Part shown: positions 24,145 to 35,979 of the stretch, in pieces
Position numbering within the stretch: position 1 is the stretch's first letter
How the letters are laid out: each line of letters opens with the position of its first letter
Source of the DNA: Sinotaia quadrata
Taxonomy: Eukaryota > Mollusca > Gastropoda > Architaenioglossa > Viviparidae
Assembly (NCBI GenBank): GCA_028829895.1
Contig: CM054184.1
Coordinates: forward strand, 49,257,701 to 49,321,700
Direction of reading: 5' to 3'
DNA: 64,000 nt
The notes under the pieces: model-generated
Databases searched by the model: none
Seen by the model: only the letters and a program-made list of their open reading frames with translations
Told to the model about the DNA's origin: nothing
Position numbers and translations under genes: made by a program

Positions 24145-24354
24145 GCATAAACTGCAATGTAAATACAAAACTAACAGACATAGCGTTATATTAAATAAAC
24201 TGCAATGTACATACAAAACTAACAGACATAGCGTTATATTAAATAAACTGCAATGTACATACAAAACTAACAGACATAGAGTTATATTAAATAAACTGCA
24301 ATGTATATACAAAACTAACAGACATAGCGTTACATTAAATAAATCACAATGTAC
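24145..24354. repeat. 48-bp minisatellite, about 4.3 copies
   Basis: The unit starts actgcaatgtacatacaaaa. The 48-bp period keeps a minus frame open with a 16-residue repeat (23995-24312). There is no evidence that it is translated. Confidence 0.95.
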
Positions 24355-24559
24355 ACATGCACTATTAAAAGATATTTCAGAATATAAAAATAGATCATAG
24401 AAATTTCACATGCGTTGTTAAAACATAAATTTCAGATCAGGAATATGTGCTGTTAAAAATAGATTTTAGAGTAGACTCAGGTATTGCTATCACCACCACC
24501 ACCCCCCGTTAAAATAGATTTCATAACATATACTTGTGTTAAAATAGTCTTTAGAACTG

Positions 24560-24627
<68 letters not shown>

Positions 24628-24768
24628 GTTAAAATAGATTTCATAATAGATACTTGTGTTAAAATAGTCTTTAGAACTGATACATTCACTGATAAAGTAA
24701 ATTTCAGAACAGGCACTTATGCTGTTAAAACAAATTTCAGGACAGACGAACGCACTTTTAAAATAAAC
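24355..24768. repeat. Diverged 35-40 bp minisatellite holding a (CA)n expansion
   Basis: Units read gttaaaatagatttcagaac + agatacttgtg. The (CA)n at 24560-24626 separates two near-identical 65-bp segments (from about 24510 and 24628). Confidence 0.85.
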
Positions 24769-25012
24769 TTCAAAACAGACATATATGTTCTGTTGCAGTA
24801 GATCTCAAGACAAGTACTTCAAAACAGACATATATGTTCTGTTGCAGTAGATCTCAAGACAAGTACTTCAAAACAGACATATATGTTCTGTTGCAGTAGA
24901 TCTCAAGACAAGTACTTCAAAACAGACATATATGTTCTGTTGCAGTAGATCTCAAGACAAGTACTTCAAAACAGACATATATGTTCTGTTGCAGTAGATC
25001 TCAAGACAAATA
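24769..25012. repeat. 49-bp minisatellite, five copies
   Basis: The unit starts cttcaaaacagacatatatg. The copies are essentially identical. Confidence 0.97.
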
Positions 25013-25890
25013 CAACAAGCTCGCTTATAACTTTCTTAAAATCATGCACAAGAAGTTTTGATGTCGATATCTCTAGAAAATATAGACTGCAGTAAGCCAG
25101 ATATCATTGAAGGTTAGTACATTGCTAAGATAATAATGACAACAGAAACATTCATGTACATTAATTTAATAAATCTGAACATATACATAAACCTCAGCCT
25201 AAAGATGTCAGTGAAAAATAAATCTTTTTGTTTTCACTCATGCGTTGCTAAAACAGTTATAACATTCGACTTAGGAAAAGACAAGCACACCTTTAAGGCA
25301 GCTTTATGAAATTTAAATATATTTATATTTAAAACGCACAATACAGGAAAATAATTTTATTTTATTTTGAAAGAAGAGCAATATTTACATTGGATTTAGC
25401 AACAAAGCGGAAACAAAATGTAAATTGTGATTTTTCTTCCTTAAATTGCCTCCCCTACCGGAAGTAAAGGTCAACAGTGCAAGCTCAGTATGAAATATTC
25501 TTGACAAGCATGTGCTAAGTGAAGGAATAATGTAATTATAGTTACAGTAACGAACATGAACGCAGGTTCATAGAGACAAGCAAGCCTTTTGCCAGGGAAT
25601 AAAATTGGATTTTTTTCCTCTAGCACGTGCACTAATTGCCATGGCGAACATATTGCAGGGAACAATCCGACAGGAGAAACCAGACCGTGCTACAGGATTT
25701 ATTTACTTGTTTAGAAAACACATTTCTTGGCAATTTAATTTAGTTGTAAGAAAAATTAACCATAGCTTTGCTGTACGATTCCTTAATATGATATAAACCT
25801 GAGAACATATTTTTAAAAAACATTTTTAAGCCATCTATTCAGCCAGTATTTGTAGTTAAAATCCATTGTTTATATGGTTGAATTAAAATG
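25013..25890. other. Unique DNA
   Basis: Small frames at 25471-25665 (minus) and 25605-25796 (plus) are unrecognised. Confidence 0.5.
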
Positions 25891-26160
25891 GAACGTTTTG
25901 CTCCGTACACCCCACTCCCTCTCTTGCTGCTATGTTCTTTCACTGAGTAGAGTGATATACAGATTTTAGTGCCAATCAAGGAACGTTTTGCTCCGTACAC
26001 CCCACTCCCTCTCTTGCTGCTATGTTCTTTCACTGAGTAGAGTGATATACAGATTTTAGTGCCAATCAAGGAACGTTTTGCTCCGTACACCCCACTCCCT
26101 CTCTTGGTGCTATGTTCTTTCACTGAGTAGAGTGATATACAGATTTTAGTGCCAATCAAG
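25891..26160. repeat. 90-bp minisatellite, three copies
   Basis: The unit starts gaacgttttgctccgtacac. The copies are almost identical (one gctgc/ggtgc change). The 90-bp period keeps a minus frame open (25839-26198, 30-residue repeat). Confidence 0.97.
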
Positions 26161-26686
26161 GAACATGTTCGCGTACCGTTCCTGATAATGCATATCAATC
26201 CAAGTGCAGAGACTGCAAGAGTGAAAATAAATAATAGATATAGCTGTCAAGAAGTGCAGAGAATGAGCTTCGGTAGAAAACATTTGTTTACTTTGGTTCA
26301 GAGTTTTTAAGCTCACTCTCTGAGAAGTGGCTGCAGAGTTGTAAAATTGGAACAGTAGGGTTACAATGTTTTGTTTAACGACATAGCACTTTATAACAAC
26401 AACTGCAAATTGTTCATTTTTGTTTTGTTGTGTGGACAGTTTTCTTTGTTTCTGCTAAGCATCGATTTACATACATACAATTACGTTATAAAAATATATA
26501 CAAATAAACTATTGTACCCAGTGCCGTATTACCTAAATATTTCTTAGTTAGATAGACAGACATACAGACAGATTGGAAAATACAGATATGTAGGAGGAAG
26601 GAGAGATACTGAGGGAGAAATATATGGCCCCTTTTATGATTGTTTGTATTGCATTTATTACTTCTTTAATAGTCATAAGACATAAG
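26161..26686. other. Unique DNA
   Basis: Nothing is recognised. Confidence 0.5.
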
Positions 26687-26838
26687 TGATCAAGTCTCCA
26701 CTTCGTGAGTCGTACGTGATCAAGTCTCCACTTCGTGAGTCGTACGTGATCAAGTCTCCACTTCGTGAGTTGTACGTGATCAAGTCTCCACTTCGTGAGT
26801 CGTACGTGATCAAGTCTCCACTTCGTGAGTTGTACGTG
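26687..26838. repeat. 30-bp minisatellite, five copies
   Basis: The unit is gtgatcaagtctccacttcg + tgagtcgtac. It carries the CTTCGTGA core also found in the 10.4-kb and 37.8-kb arrays. Confidence 0.97.
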
Positions 26839-27004
26839 TAAATATATTCTCCCAACGTTTTAGAAAATATGGACATAACTAGTTTACCGTCACTGCAATT
26901 TATAATTTGTTTAATGACGAAAAAAAAACTGCGCGGAAATAGCTCCTGAAAAAAAAACTTCAACTTATAAACGAAAACTGATGTTACAATCACATACAGT
27001 AACG

Positions 27005-27005
<1 letters not shown>

Positions 27006-27072
<67 letters not shown>
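27006..27072. repeat. (CA)n microsatellite
   Basis: About 33 CA units. Confidence 0.98.
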
Positions 27073-27074
<2 letters not shown>

Positions 27075-27879
27075 AATCACGCCACTCGAGTAGCAATCCC
27101 AGTAGTAATGACCTCAAGATCAGATCTTCAACGCACCAGGAGTTTGTAGTTATTGCCCCTTGCCGGAGGACTATTACGGCCCTCGTTGGAAGGAAATTAC
27201 ACGCACGCGCTCTTCTGTAAGAGAGATGCCTAAAAGATGCACGCTAGCTGATGCTAGTCTTGTACAACCCCTGGCAAAATTTTTCAATAAAACTTCGAAG
27301 AAGAGAGGCAGATGTGGTGGCGGAAGGATACGGGGATGGTAGGAGGGTAAGGATGAAATTTTCCAGGTCACGAACTTAGCTCAGTTGACCTAGAATTGAG
27401 AAAGGGTTCTAAAAAAAGAAGTCTAAAGTTAAAACCCGGTAAACAGTCAAAGTTTACAAAGATTAATATTGCATATATCTATTTTCCAATATGAAAGATT
27501 TAAAACTGATGATAGTAATAAGATAAAATAACACACTCACACATACACACACACACGCGTGCGCGCGAATCATGTACGCATTAGTGACGACAAACATATA
27601 CCCGTTATTAAAATACGACAAATGCATGTACAGATAAAGGGAGACAATCGATAAAACATAAGACTAGACACCTCTTGGTTCAATTAACCCTGCAGTTCAA
27701 TAAGGCATGCAGGAATTCCAGTAAGATAATATCACATTCGTAAGTTCAGATAAAAGTTATTGAAATATGTGAAGACAGGAGGACATACACAAAGCACACT
27801 GGAGAAACAAAGCTCACGCGCGAGGACAACGAGATATAAAAGGTACGAGAGCACTTTTTAGGTGGGCATGCACGTAAAC
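27073..27879. other. Unique DNA
   Basis: A (CA)/(CG) tract lies at 27538-27568. Two opposing frames at 27160-27371 are unrecognised. A tRNA A-box-like word at 27378-27390 has no matching B box. Confidence 0.5.
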
Positions 27880-28145
27880 TATTGCAGACTAATTGTAGGG
27901 CCTTGTCAATTGCAAATTATTTTAGAGCCAGGTTGTTTGACTTAGGATAAACTTTGTAAACTATTTTAGAGCCATGTTATTTAAGATAAGTTTATAAATT
28001 ATTTTACTTAGGATAAACTTTGCAAACTATTTTAGAGCCATGTTATTTTAAGATAACCTTTGTGTATTTTAGAGCCATGCTATTTTACTTAAGATAAACT
28101 TTGTAAACTATTTTAGAGCCATGTTATTTTACTTAAGATAAAACT
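27880..28145. repeat. Diverged minisatellite, about 40-60 bp
   Basis: About five units of actattttagagccatgtta + 'ttttacttaagataaactttg', with deletions. Confidence 0.88.
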
Positions 28146-28207
28146 TTCTAGTCTGCTGTATTGTTTTTTCCAATTTTTTTCTTTTAGCAGAAGATGAAAC
28201 TTTGTTG

Positions 28208-28316
28208 TCTATTGTACTGCCTTGCCAGTTTATCTCGTCTTTGAAGTCTATTGTACTGCCTTGCCAGTTTATCTCGTCTTTGAAGTCTATTGTACTGCCT
28301 TGCCAGTTTACTTTAG
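28208..28316. repeat. 39-bp minisatellite, 2.8 copies
   Basis: The unit starts tctattgtactgccttgcca. The copies are nearly identical. Confidence 0.95.
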
Positions 28317-28432
28317 CATCAAACGTTTACTATTTTGTATGCTTTGTTCGTTTGCCTTAATTAAAAATTTTTAGTCTATCCTTGCGCTTTATTATTATGG
28401 CTTTAAGTAAAACTTTCATTTGATCTTACTGT

Positions 28433-28580
28433 AGAACATTGTAGATTGAAAATAGATAATGTAGAACAATGTAGTATGATATAGTACACTTATAATTCGA
28501 GCTTAGAACATTGTAGTATGATATTATTTGATCATTGAAAACTGTAGTGTGATAAAGTATACTTATAATTTTATCTTGAG
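28433..28580. repeat. Diverged short-unit repeat
   Basis: 'gaacattgtagtatgata' and 'gtacacttataatt' words recur three to four times. Confidence 0.7.
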
Positions 28581-29154
28581 TCAGATATTCAGTCATCTGC
28601 AATGCTATTTCGTCGTGTTGCTTTTGCCTTAAGATAGCACCTTTTAGCCGGTTATACGTAATCGGAATTTTTCTTTACCTTAAGGCGCATTTATAAAATG
28701 GTGTTGTCTGTTTTAACTTTACCCTATGGTCGTAAGAATTTTAAGAAACATTTTTATATTGTGAAATATTGCATAATTTGTATCTTTTGATGCTTTAAGA
28801 TATATATTGGGTTCTTGTCATTTTAACAAAAATTACATTGAAGAACTATGAGGTCTTATGTCAATTTCTATCACTTTATCTTTAGCTTAAATAAATAAAA
28901 CCATCGGATTCTTGTCTAGAGTAGAAGTTTTCTTAAAATAAAAGTCCTGACGTCGTTCTGGTTATTTTGGCGGCCATAAGTAACGAAGTATGAATTATAC
29001 ACTTTAGCCTATAAAGTTCTTAACATTTCGGAATCCAATGCTGGAAATATCTTTAGTCATTTGTCATTAAGGTTGATTTGTAATTCTATTCTGTTCAACT
29101 TTCCCTTAGCATAACATATTCCAACACTTCATGGATCTTACTGCACGCATAGTA
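28581..29154. other. Unique DNA
   Basis: Nothing is recognised. Confidence 0.5.
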
Positions 29155-29345
29155 ACCAGTCATACCAAAGTAATGCATGTCTTTGAATGCATTACCCAGA
29201 CATACCACCACACTGAATGCTAATGAACACAATACACAGACATATCACCACACTGAATACTGTTGAATACATTGCCCAGACATACCACCACTCTGAATGC
29301 TACAGAACCCACTACCTAGACAAAACAACATCTTGAATATTAATG
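29155..29345. repeat. Diverged 45-bp minisatellite, about four copies
   Basis: Units read cagacataccaccacactga + 'atgctaatgaacaca'. Confidence 0.85.
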
Positions 29346-29685
29346 AATATATTTCCCCGTATGTTAATATGTCAACAGAGCCCAACACACGCGTAGGCAA
29401 CTCGAATTCAACAGCTCGCCGTTTTCATAATAAATGGGAATTTTAATTGCAGAAACAAAATCCTAACAGCATGCTTTTAATTTTCTGTAATTGTCAGAAG
29501 CACTCTAGTTCTTGTCTGTTAGAAAGCTTACACAACTTGTCCTGGAATTAGAAGAGAACTTCTCGTTATAAACAGAATGCCTTTTAGACGTTAAAATTAT
29601 TACAATGGCGTTCTAAAGCTGAAGACATAACAACAAACAATTTACACGTTAAATTTACAGATTTCTCAATCAGGTTTCTTTCGAT

Positions 29686-30180
29686 CAGATTTGTAAGAGA
29701 TCAGGTTTGTAGATCACTTGTGAGAGAGATCAGGTGTGTAGATCTGTTGTTAGAGAGATCAGGTTTATTGATCAGTTGTGAGAGAGAGATCAGGTCTGTA
29801 AGAAATCAGATTTGCATGAGATCACTTTTCAGAGAGAGTTAAGGTGTTTATTTTAGATCACTTTTGAGAGAGAGTTCAGGTGTTTATTTTAGATCACTTT
29901 GAGAGAGAGAGAGAAAGATCAGGTTTGTATGAGATCACTTTTGAGAGAGTTAAGGTGTTTATTTTAGATCACTTTTGAGAGAGAGATCAGGTTTGTATGA
30001 GATCACTTTTGAGAGAAATCCATTTGGGGGGAGATCACGAGGAACAAAGTTAGTAACAGATGAGGTTTGTGAGGAAAGGAGTTTAGTCGAGATGATATTT
30101 GAGGATGGTCAAGTTTGTGAAAGATCGGGTTTGTGAGAGATCAGGATTATGGGAGATCAGTTTTGAGGAAAATCAGGTTT
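29686..30180. repeat. GATC-rich irregular minisatellite
   Basis: Units 'agatcaggtttgta' and 'agatcacttttgagagaga' alternate irregularly, with a 70-bp super-unit ('ttaaggtgtttattttagat') in the middle. GATC occurs at most units. Confidence 0.88.
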
Positions 30181-31132
30181 CTCTAAACTATTTTCTGTGT
30201 ATGTTATTACATTTTCTTGCTAAACTTTTATTAATTATTGTTCTCATTTTTATTAATTAAGATTGTTTATTTTTATGATCGATGTTCTTGTATATGTTAA
30301 ATAGTTGTTTAAGTAACGCAATATTTCTGAATGTATCTGATTGAAAATATGGCGAGAGAACTTGTCTTCCACAAATAAATCACATATAGTCAGCCTAATT
30401 ACTAACTTGAAGCATTTAGACAACACTTTAAAATTCTATTTCATTTCCTTTTTAAGAGGTTAGCTGGTATCCTTATCTAAAACCGTTTGTGAGTATTCAG
30501 GAAAAGTCCATAGCTTAAGGGCAAAACACAACAAACAGCCAAAGAATGTATGTTGTTTACGAGTACTTCAACTGTTCTGAAAGGGATTGCAACTGTTTCC
30601 GGCAATCAAATTCCATAAACATCATTTAACAACCTCTACGTATCCAGGCAACCACACGATCAAGGGTACACAACCTAGTAATTATAGTTAACTCCAGTAA
30701 TCTTTTCCTTGGCAATTCTTCATATTTGTTAACTGCATGACAAGCAGTAATCATAAAACCAAGACTTTTTTTGTTGAAAAAATCAAATCGCAATGTCTGA
30801 TTGGTACATTCACAAAATTTATTGGTTTTTTTTACAAATCATGACTTGAATATATAATCCATTTGCTGCAATTTGTTCCCGCATCTACAGCAGTAAGAGC
30901 CAACTAATAGTTTTAGCAAACTTAGCGGTTTCTTTTTTACTAAACAACCGCACACATTTCCATCTTTTCAGTGAATCCGAACATCCTTCACCTTGGCTTA
31001 CTAGATACTTTCTTATCAAAACATGTTTGCATCATTCCAATGGGTTTTTTGTAGTTGTTAAAAGACTAAAAGAAATTTTGCATCCATTTTCATTTGTAGG
31101 AGGCAAATCCAGTGACGTCAACACATAGTCTC
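30181..31132. other. Unique AT-rich DNA
   Basis: A perfect TGACGTCA lies at 31113-31120. No gene is recognised. Confidence 0.5.
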
Positions 31133-31510
31133 ATTCTGGACATACTTGTAAAATAAGTGTTGCTAATGTCTGGACAAACTTGTACAATAAGCATTGATAA
31201 TGTCTGGACAAACTTGTACAATAAGCGTTGCTAATGTCTGGACAAACTTGTACAATAAGTGTTGCTAATGTCTGGACAAACTTGTACAATAGGCGTTGCT
31301 AATGTCTGGACAAACTTGTACAATAAGTATTGGTAATGTCTGGACAAACTTGTACAATAAGCGTTGCTAATGTCTGGACAAACTTGTACAATAAGTGTTG
31401 GTAATGTCTGGACAAACTTGTACAATAAACGTCTGTAATGTCTGTACATAAGTGTACAATAAGCGTTGGTAATGTCTGGACAGACAAACGTGTACAATAG
31501 GCATTGCTAA
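31133..31510. repeat. 34-bp minisatellite, about 11 copies
   Basis: The unit is aatgtctggacaaacttgta + caataagcgttgct. Minus frames with repeated CTSLSRHYQ peptides are artefacts. Confidence 0.97.
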
Positions 31511-32580
31511 TCTCTTGTGCATACACATGTCATCAGCATTACTCAGGTCTGGATATAGATTGGTATGCAGTTTAGATCTAGTGCATTAATGTCTTAATAC
31601 ATTAAAGATATGAGCGTTACAAACTGTTTAGATATACATGTTCAGTGATGACGAGAAAATCACAATGCTCAGGTCATTGACGTGATTCAAATTGTATATT
31701 AAGTTGTACTGATACTACACTTTGCAAAAGTCACATAAGTATATTTATAAGTGCTACAGTTAATGTTACAATGACACTTTCGAGTCTAGGGCAGGTTACA
31801 TGTTTTCTCTGAGCTGTCTAGTGGGAGATGGTTATTTTTAAAAAAAATATTATTTCGAAAAGATTTCGGCTGCAATGATTAATGTCTTTTTAATATGTGT
31901 TTGCTTCCCTACATCCATCCCTCTGTGTGTTTATAACGATTCATCTCATTCATATTGTCTTGGGCACTTCCCAGCTCGTTGTGTGTGTATCAAATGCCCA
32001 GGATTTGACTAAACATATCCATTCTGAACCCGGAATTCTGGCATTGCTTCATACGTACAAGAACGCTGTTGATAGACAAACAAGTGAACGGGAAGACTAC
32101 GGGATCTGTCTGCTAGCATCTTATTTAGAAAAGGTGGTGGGTGGTGGGGGTGATCAAACTCCGTACCAGCTCTTGACTTCTGAAAAAGTTTCCAGACTGA
32201 TTTTCTCTCATCCCCTGTCAGGAGTGACCTTGTTTTAAACCAATCCGTGCCGAAAATAACCGTGAGACAAATGTCCAGGAAAGGGTCAGCACAAAATAAT
32301 TAAACAGTGCGTATATTTCTGGGACAGACAATGAGTACCATTATGAAGTAAAACAGAAGAAGATTTTTGCCGGACATTGTGATAATACATACACAGTTTG
32401 TAATCTGGGGATAAAAGACAAAGATCTATTGCTTGTTATTGTAATGAATTGTATAATCGAAAGACTTTGAGCTCCAATAGAGGGATTTCAGTGAGGTTAA
32501 ATAAGACTGTAAACAGTAAGCTGTCTTTGACTTAAGTGAGTGAGAGACCTATAAAAACAAATCAGTGAAATATGAGAGTA
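31511..32580. other. Unique DNA with one unexplained frame
   Basis: The plus frame 31897-32238 is 113 codons and not repetitive, but it opens with GTG rather than ATG and shows no known domain. I do not call it a gene. Confidence 0.45.
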
Positions 32581-32720
32581 AATAACTAAAACTAAATGAT
32601 AATGAGGGATGGCCTATAACAGTGAATAAAGTAGACTTTGATAATGAGGGATGGCCTATAACAGTGAAAATATAGACTCTGTGGCACTGAGGGATGGCCT
32701 AATGCAGGAAGTATGAGAGT
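32581..32720. repeat. Diverged minisatellite, about 50 bp, three copies
   Basis: Units contain tgagggatggcctataacag + 'tgaa'. Confidence 0.85.
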
Positions 32721-33257
32721 GATAATAAATAACTGGTGTTTTATGACAATGAAGGTTAGACTGTGAACAGAGATAAATATATTTACATCGTATTCATAGA
32801 CAGATAATCAATAAATGCGATTTTATAATAGTGAGTGATAACTGTGAGAATAAATAAATGCAATTTATGATAAAAAGGGAAGATTGGGAGAAAATAATAA
32901 TCTTTTATTAAGTCATGAATTGACTTTGATAAGAATGAAATAAACTTTCGCGATAAGTGATGATCTCTAAGACAGAAAAGGAGTTTATTTTCATTCTGAA
33001 TAGTAGAACTTGCACGGCAGATAATCGAGTCTGATAATGAACTAAAATGCGCCATATGTTATAGTGATAAGGCACTTGATAGACGAAGATTATATTTTGA
33101 CGATTCATGAATGGACTTTGCTATAAAAAAAAAACTGAGTTTGACGATGAATAGACTTCAGTGCAATAAGATAATCTGAACTTCACTACGATAGTTAAGC
33201 GAAATTTGGTAGTAAAGCAACGGAGTTTGTTTACGAATTACTGCACTCCTAGGACAG
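32721..33257. other. Unique DNA with worn gataatga words
   Basis: 'gataatgaa/gtgataa' words recur irregularly and suggest a decayed array. No gene is seen. Confidence 0.5.
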
Positions 33258-33480
33258 AAGATCAATTGACTGGTGTAGAAGTCCAACGGACTGGCGTAGA
33301 TCAATGGATTGGTGTAGGAGATCAATCGACTGGTGTAGAAGTCCAACGGGCTGGTGTACAAGATCAATGGACTGGTGTAGAAGTCCAACGGACTGGTGTA
33401 TCAGTGGGTTGGCATACAATTACAGTGCACTGGTGTACAGGACCAATGGACTGGCATAAAAGACCAGTGGACTGGTATAG
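33258..33480. repeat. Diverged minisatellite, about 19/39 bp
   Basis: Half-units 'gatcaatggactggtgtag' and 'aagtccaacggactggtgta' alternate. Confidence 0.88.
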
Positions 33481-34139
33481 AGAAAGAAGTGATTTTGATA
33501 ACGAATAATTGGACTTACGTAACATTTATTATAGATAAATGGACGTCACGTGGTTGACGTGGAATAGTTTCCATCAATAAATTGTGAAAGTGTGTTTAAA
33601 AACATGTTTTTTTGTAATCAATTAAATGTATTATCTTTATCGATAATCCGCCAATTCAAATATAATTTTAAAGTGCCGCTTTCAAACCTGTTGCTAATGA
33701 CTAATCTTTGCAGTAAAATGTCCTTTAATCTCAAAACTAAAAGCTCAATATATTTCAGAAATAATAACTACATTTTGTAAATAAACAAATTATTTTTCAA
33801 AATTGCATACGAAGTTGATCGAGGTGTTTGGATGCTCTGAAAGAAATTTCTTTAGGATTTTGTTAACTGGTTCGCAGACATGGGGTCAAAGGCCACGGCT
33901 GGCGCACAAAGCTGTGACGTCAAAAGTAGTCCTGTTACGACTACAGATACGAAGTGCAAGTGAATCTCCCTACTAAGGTGAACACGGCGCCGGGAAGAAG
34001 GGCGGGGTGAAAATTTGGCTCCGCATCAAAAGAACGACGTTCGAGGCAAAATTTTGTCTTGTCCAATACTTTTCCCCCCACCCCTCTCTCTCTATCTTAT
34101 CACATCTTGTCGACCTTACCAGAAGTGCTAGTGGGAGCG

Positions 34140-34141
<2 letters not shown>
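33481..34141. other. Unique DNA
   Basis: A perfect TGACGTCA lies at 33915-33922. No gene is recognised. Confidence 0.5.
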
Positions 34142-34207
<66 letters not shown>

Positions 34208-34210
34208 GCA

Positions 34211-34287
<77 letters not shown>
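34142..34287. repeat. (CA)n with central (CACG)n
   Basis: About 65 CA units interrupted by five to six CACG units at 34206-34229. Confidence 0.98.
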
Positions 34288-34289
<2 letters not shown>

Positions 34290-35047
34290 CTTTTCATTGC
34301 AGCAGGTGTTCTCACACTTTTCTCCTGTTCTGTGTCTTACAAATCAAACACTTTGCACGCAAGAATCTTTGTACCCTGTACATTCGCTGAGAGAGAAAAT
34401 ATTGCATTACTAAATTTAATGTACGAAATCTCCACGCCACCCCACCTCCAAGATATTTTCTGCCTGCAGAAACTATCAAGTACGCGCGCACTTAAGAGTG
34501 AGCGCATTGTTTACTACGTCATTATGCCTACTTGAGAATTTCAAAATTGCAGATCATACGATATCAGATTCCCATCACGCATACGTCATTTAGTTAAAGC
34601 GGAATAATTTAAGTGCACAAGAAACAAGAGATCAAGAGCTAGTCATAATTGCCAATACTTTCCCTAAGTAGCAGCCTTTCTGATACTGGATATTGTTTTG
34701 AATTGTTTTATGATTTGAAATGAAATCTACAAATAAATAACAGCAATCCACGTCCTGTTTTCCGGTTTCAATCATTCCTCTTTAACTTATGGATTGTTTC
34801 ATAGACTGAAGGATTTGTTGGATGTGTGGTTGTGGTGGGATGCTTTGAAGTGATTGTTTCGTGAAACGTCGAGTACCAAAGTTCCCCGGATGTCGATATT
34901 GCTATATTAAAAAATGAATATTTCATTCCACTAGTAAAAGTTTTGAGAGCCGTAAGTTATTACAAACTTCATCCAGCCAATATTTTTTCATGAATGTGGC
35001 CTTGCTTCACTAAATTAGTGGAAATGAAATCCTGCTTTCCTGGACCG
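34288..35047. other. Unique DNA
   Basis: Nothing is recognised. Confidence 0.5.
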
Positions 35048-35709
35048 TTAATTGTAACAATTCATAGTGTCGGACAGTGGAGGAATAATGCTCACAATTC
35101 GAAATTTATAATAGTGGACAATTAATGCTTTCAATTCATAATGTCTGATAGAAGATAAATAATGCTCACATTTCGTAATGTATGATAGTGGACAATTAAT
35201 GCTTACAATTCAATATTTCACAGTGGACGAATAATGCTCACAATTTGAAATGTCTGATAGTGGAAAATAATGCTCACAATTCAATATGTGTTTTGTTTGA
35301 CAGTGTGCGAATAATACTCACAATTCGTAATGTCTGATAGGGGACGAATAATACTCACAATTTAAAATGTCTGACAGTGGTCGAATATTGCTCACTATTG
35401 AAAGTGTCTGACAATGGACGAATAATGCTCACAATTCGTAATGTCTGATAGTGGAGAAATAATACTCACAATTCGTAATGTCCAATAGGGGACGAATAAT
35501 ACTCAAATTCGTAATGTCTAATAGGGGACGAATAATACTCACAATTCGTAATGTCTAATAGGGGACGAATAATGTTCACAGTTCAAAATGTTTAATTGTG
35601 GACGAATTATGCTCACAATTCGTAATGTCTGATAGTGGATGAATAATGCCCACAGTTTAAAAGGTTTGACAGAGGACGAATAATGTTCACAATTAGTAAT
35701 GTCTGATAA
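35048..35709. repeat. Diverged 37-40 bp minisatellite, about 17 copies
   Basis: The unit reads gacgaataatgctcacaatt + cgtaatgtctgatagtg. The central copies (35440-35580) are the most alike. Confidence 0.93.
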
Positions 35710-35842
35710 TACGAATATATGTGTGTGTTTCTCCTCCTATAGGTAATGAAGTGACTCATTCCACAAAGCATGCCAAATGTGCGCACTGATTTTTAACATA
35801 CCTCACGCACGTGTCACGTGGTTCACTTGACTCAAACGCGCA

Positions 35843-35898
35843 AACACACATGCACGCACACACACACACACACGCACACACACACACACACACACACA

Positions 35899-35978
<80 letters not shown>
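35843..35978. repeat. (CA)n microsatellite
   Basis: About 65 CA units with CG and GA interruptions on the left. Confidence 0.98.

Positions 35979-35979
<1 letters not shown>

Noticed and set aside
25839..26198. 119-codon minus-strand frame with 30-residue repeats (a possible repeat protein)
   Set aside because: It is explained by three nearly identical 90-bp DNA copies. There are no synonymous differences, no splice signals and no known domain.
27373..27450. tRNA-like A box (tagctcagttga) as a tRNA gene or SINE head
   Set aside because: No B box at the right distance and no cloverleaf stems.
31897..32238. 113-codon plus-strand frame
   Set aside because: It opens with GTG, is surrounded by repeats, has no recognised domain and no splice context. 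Kept only as a remark.
34007..34535. Long plus-strand frames rich in Thr-His
   Set aside because: They are created by the (CA)n tract.
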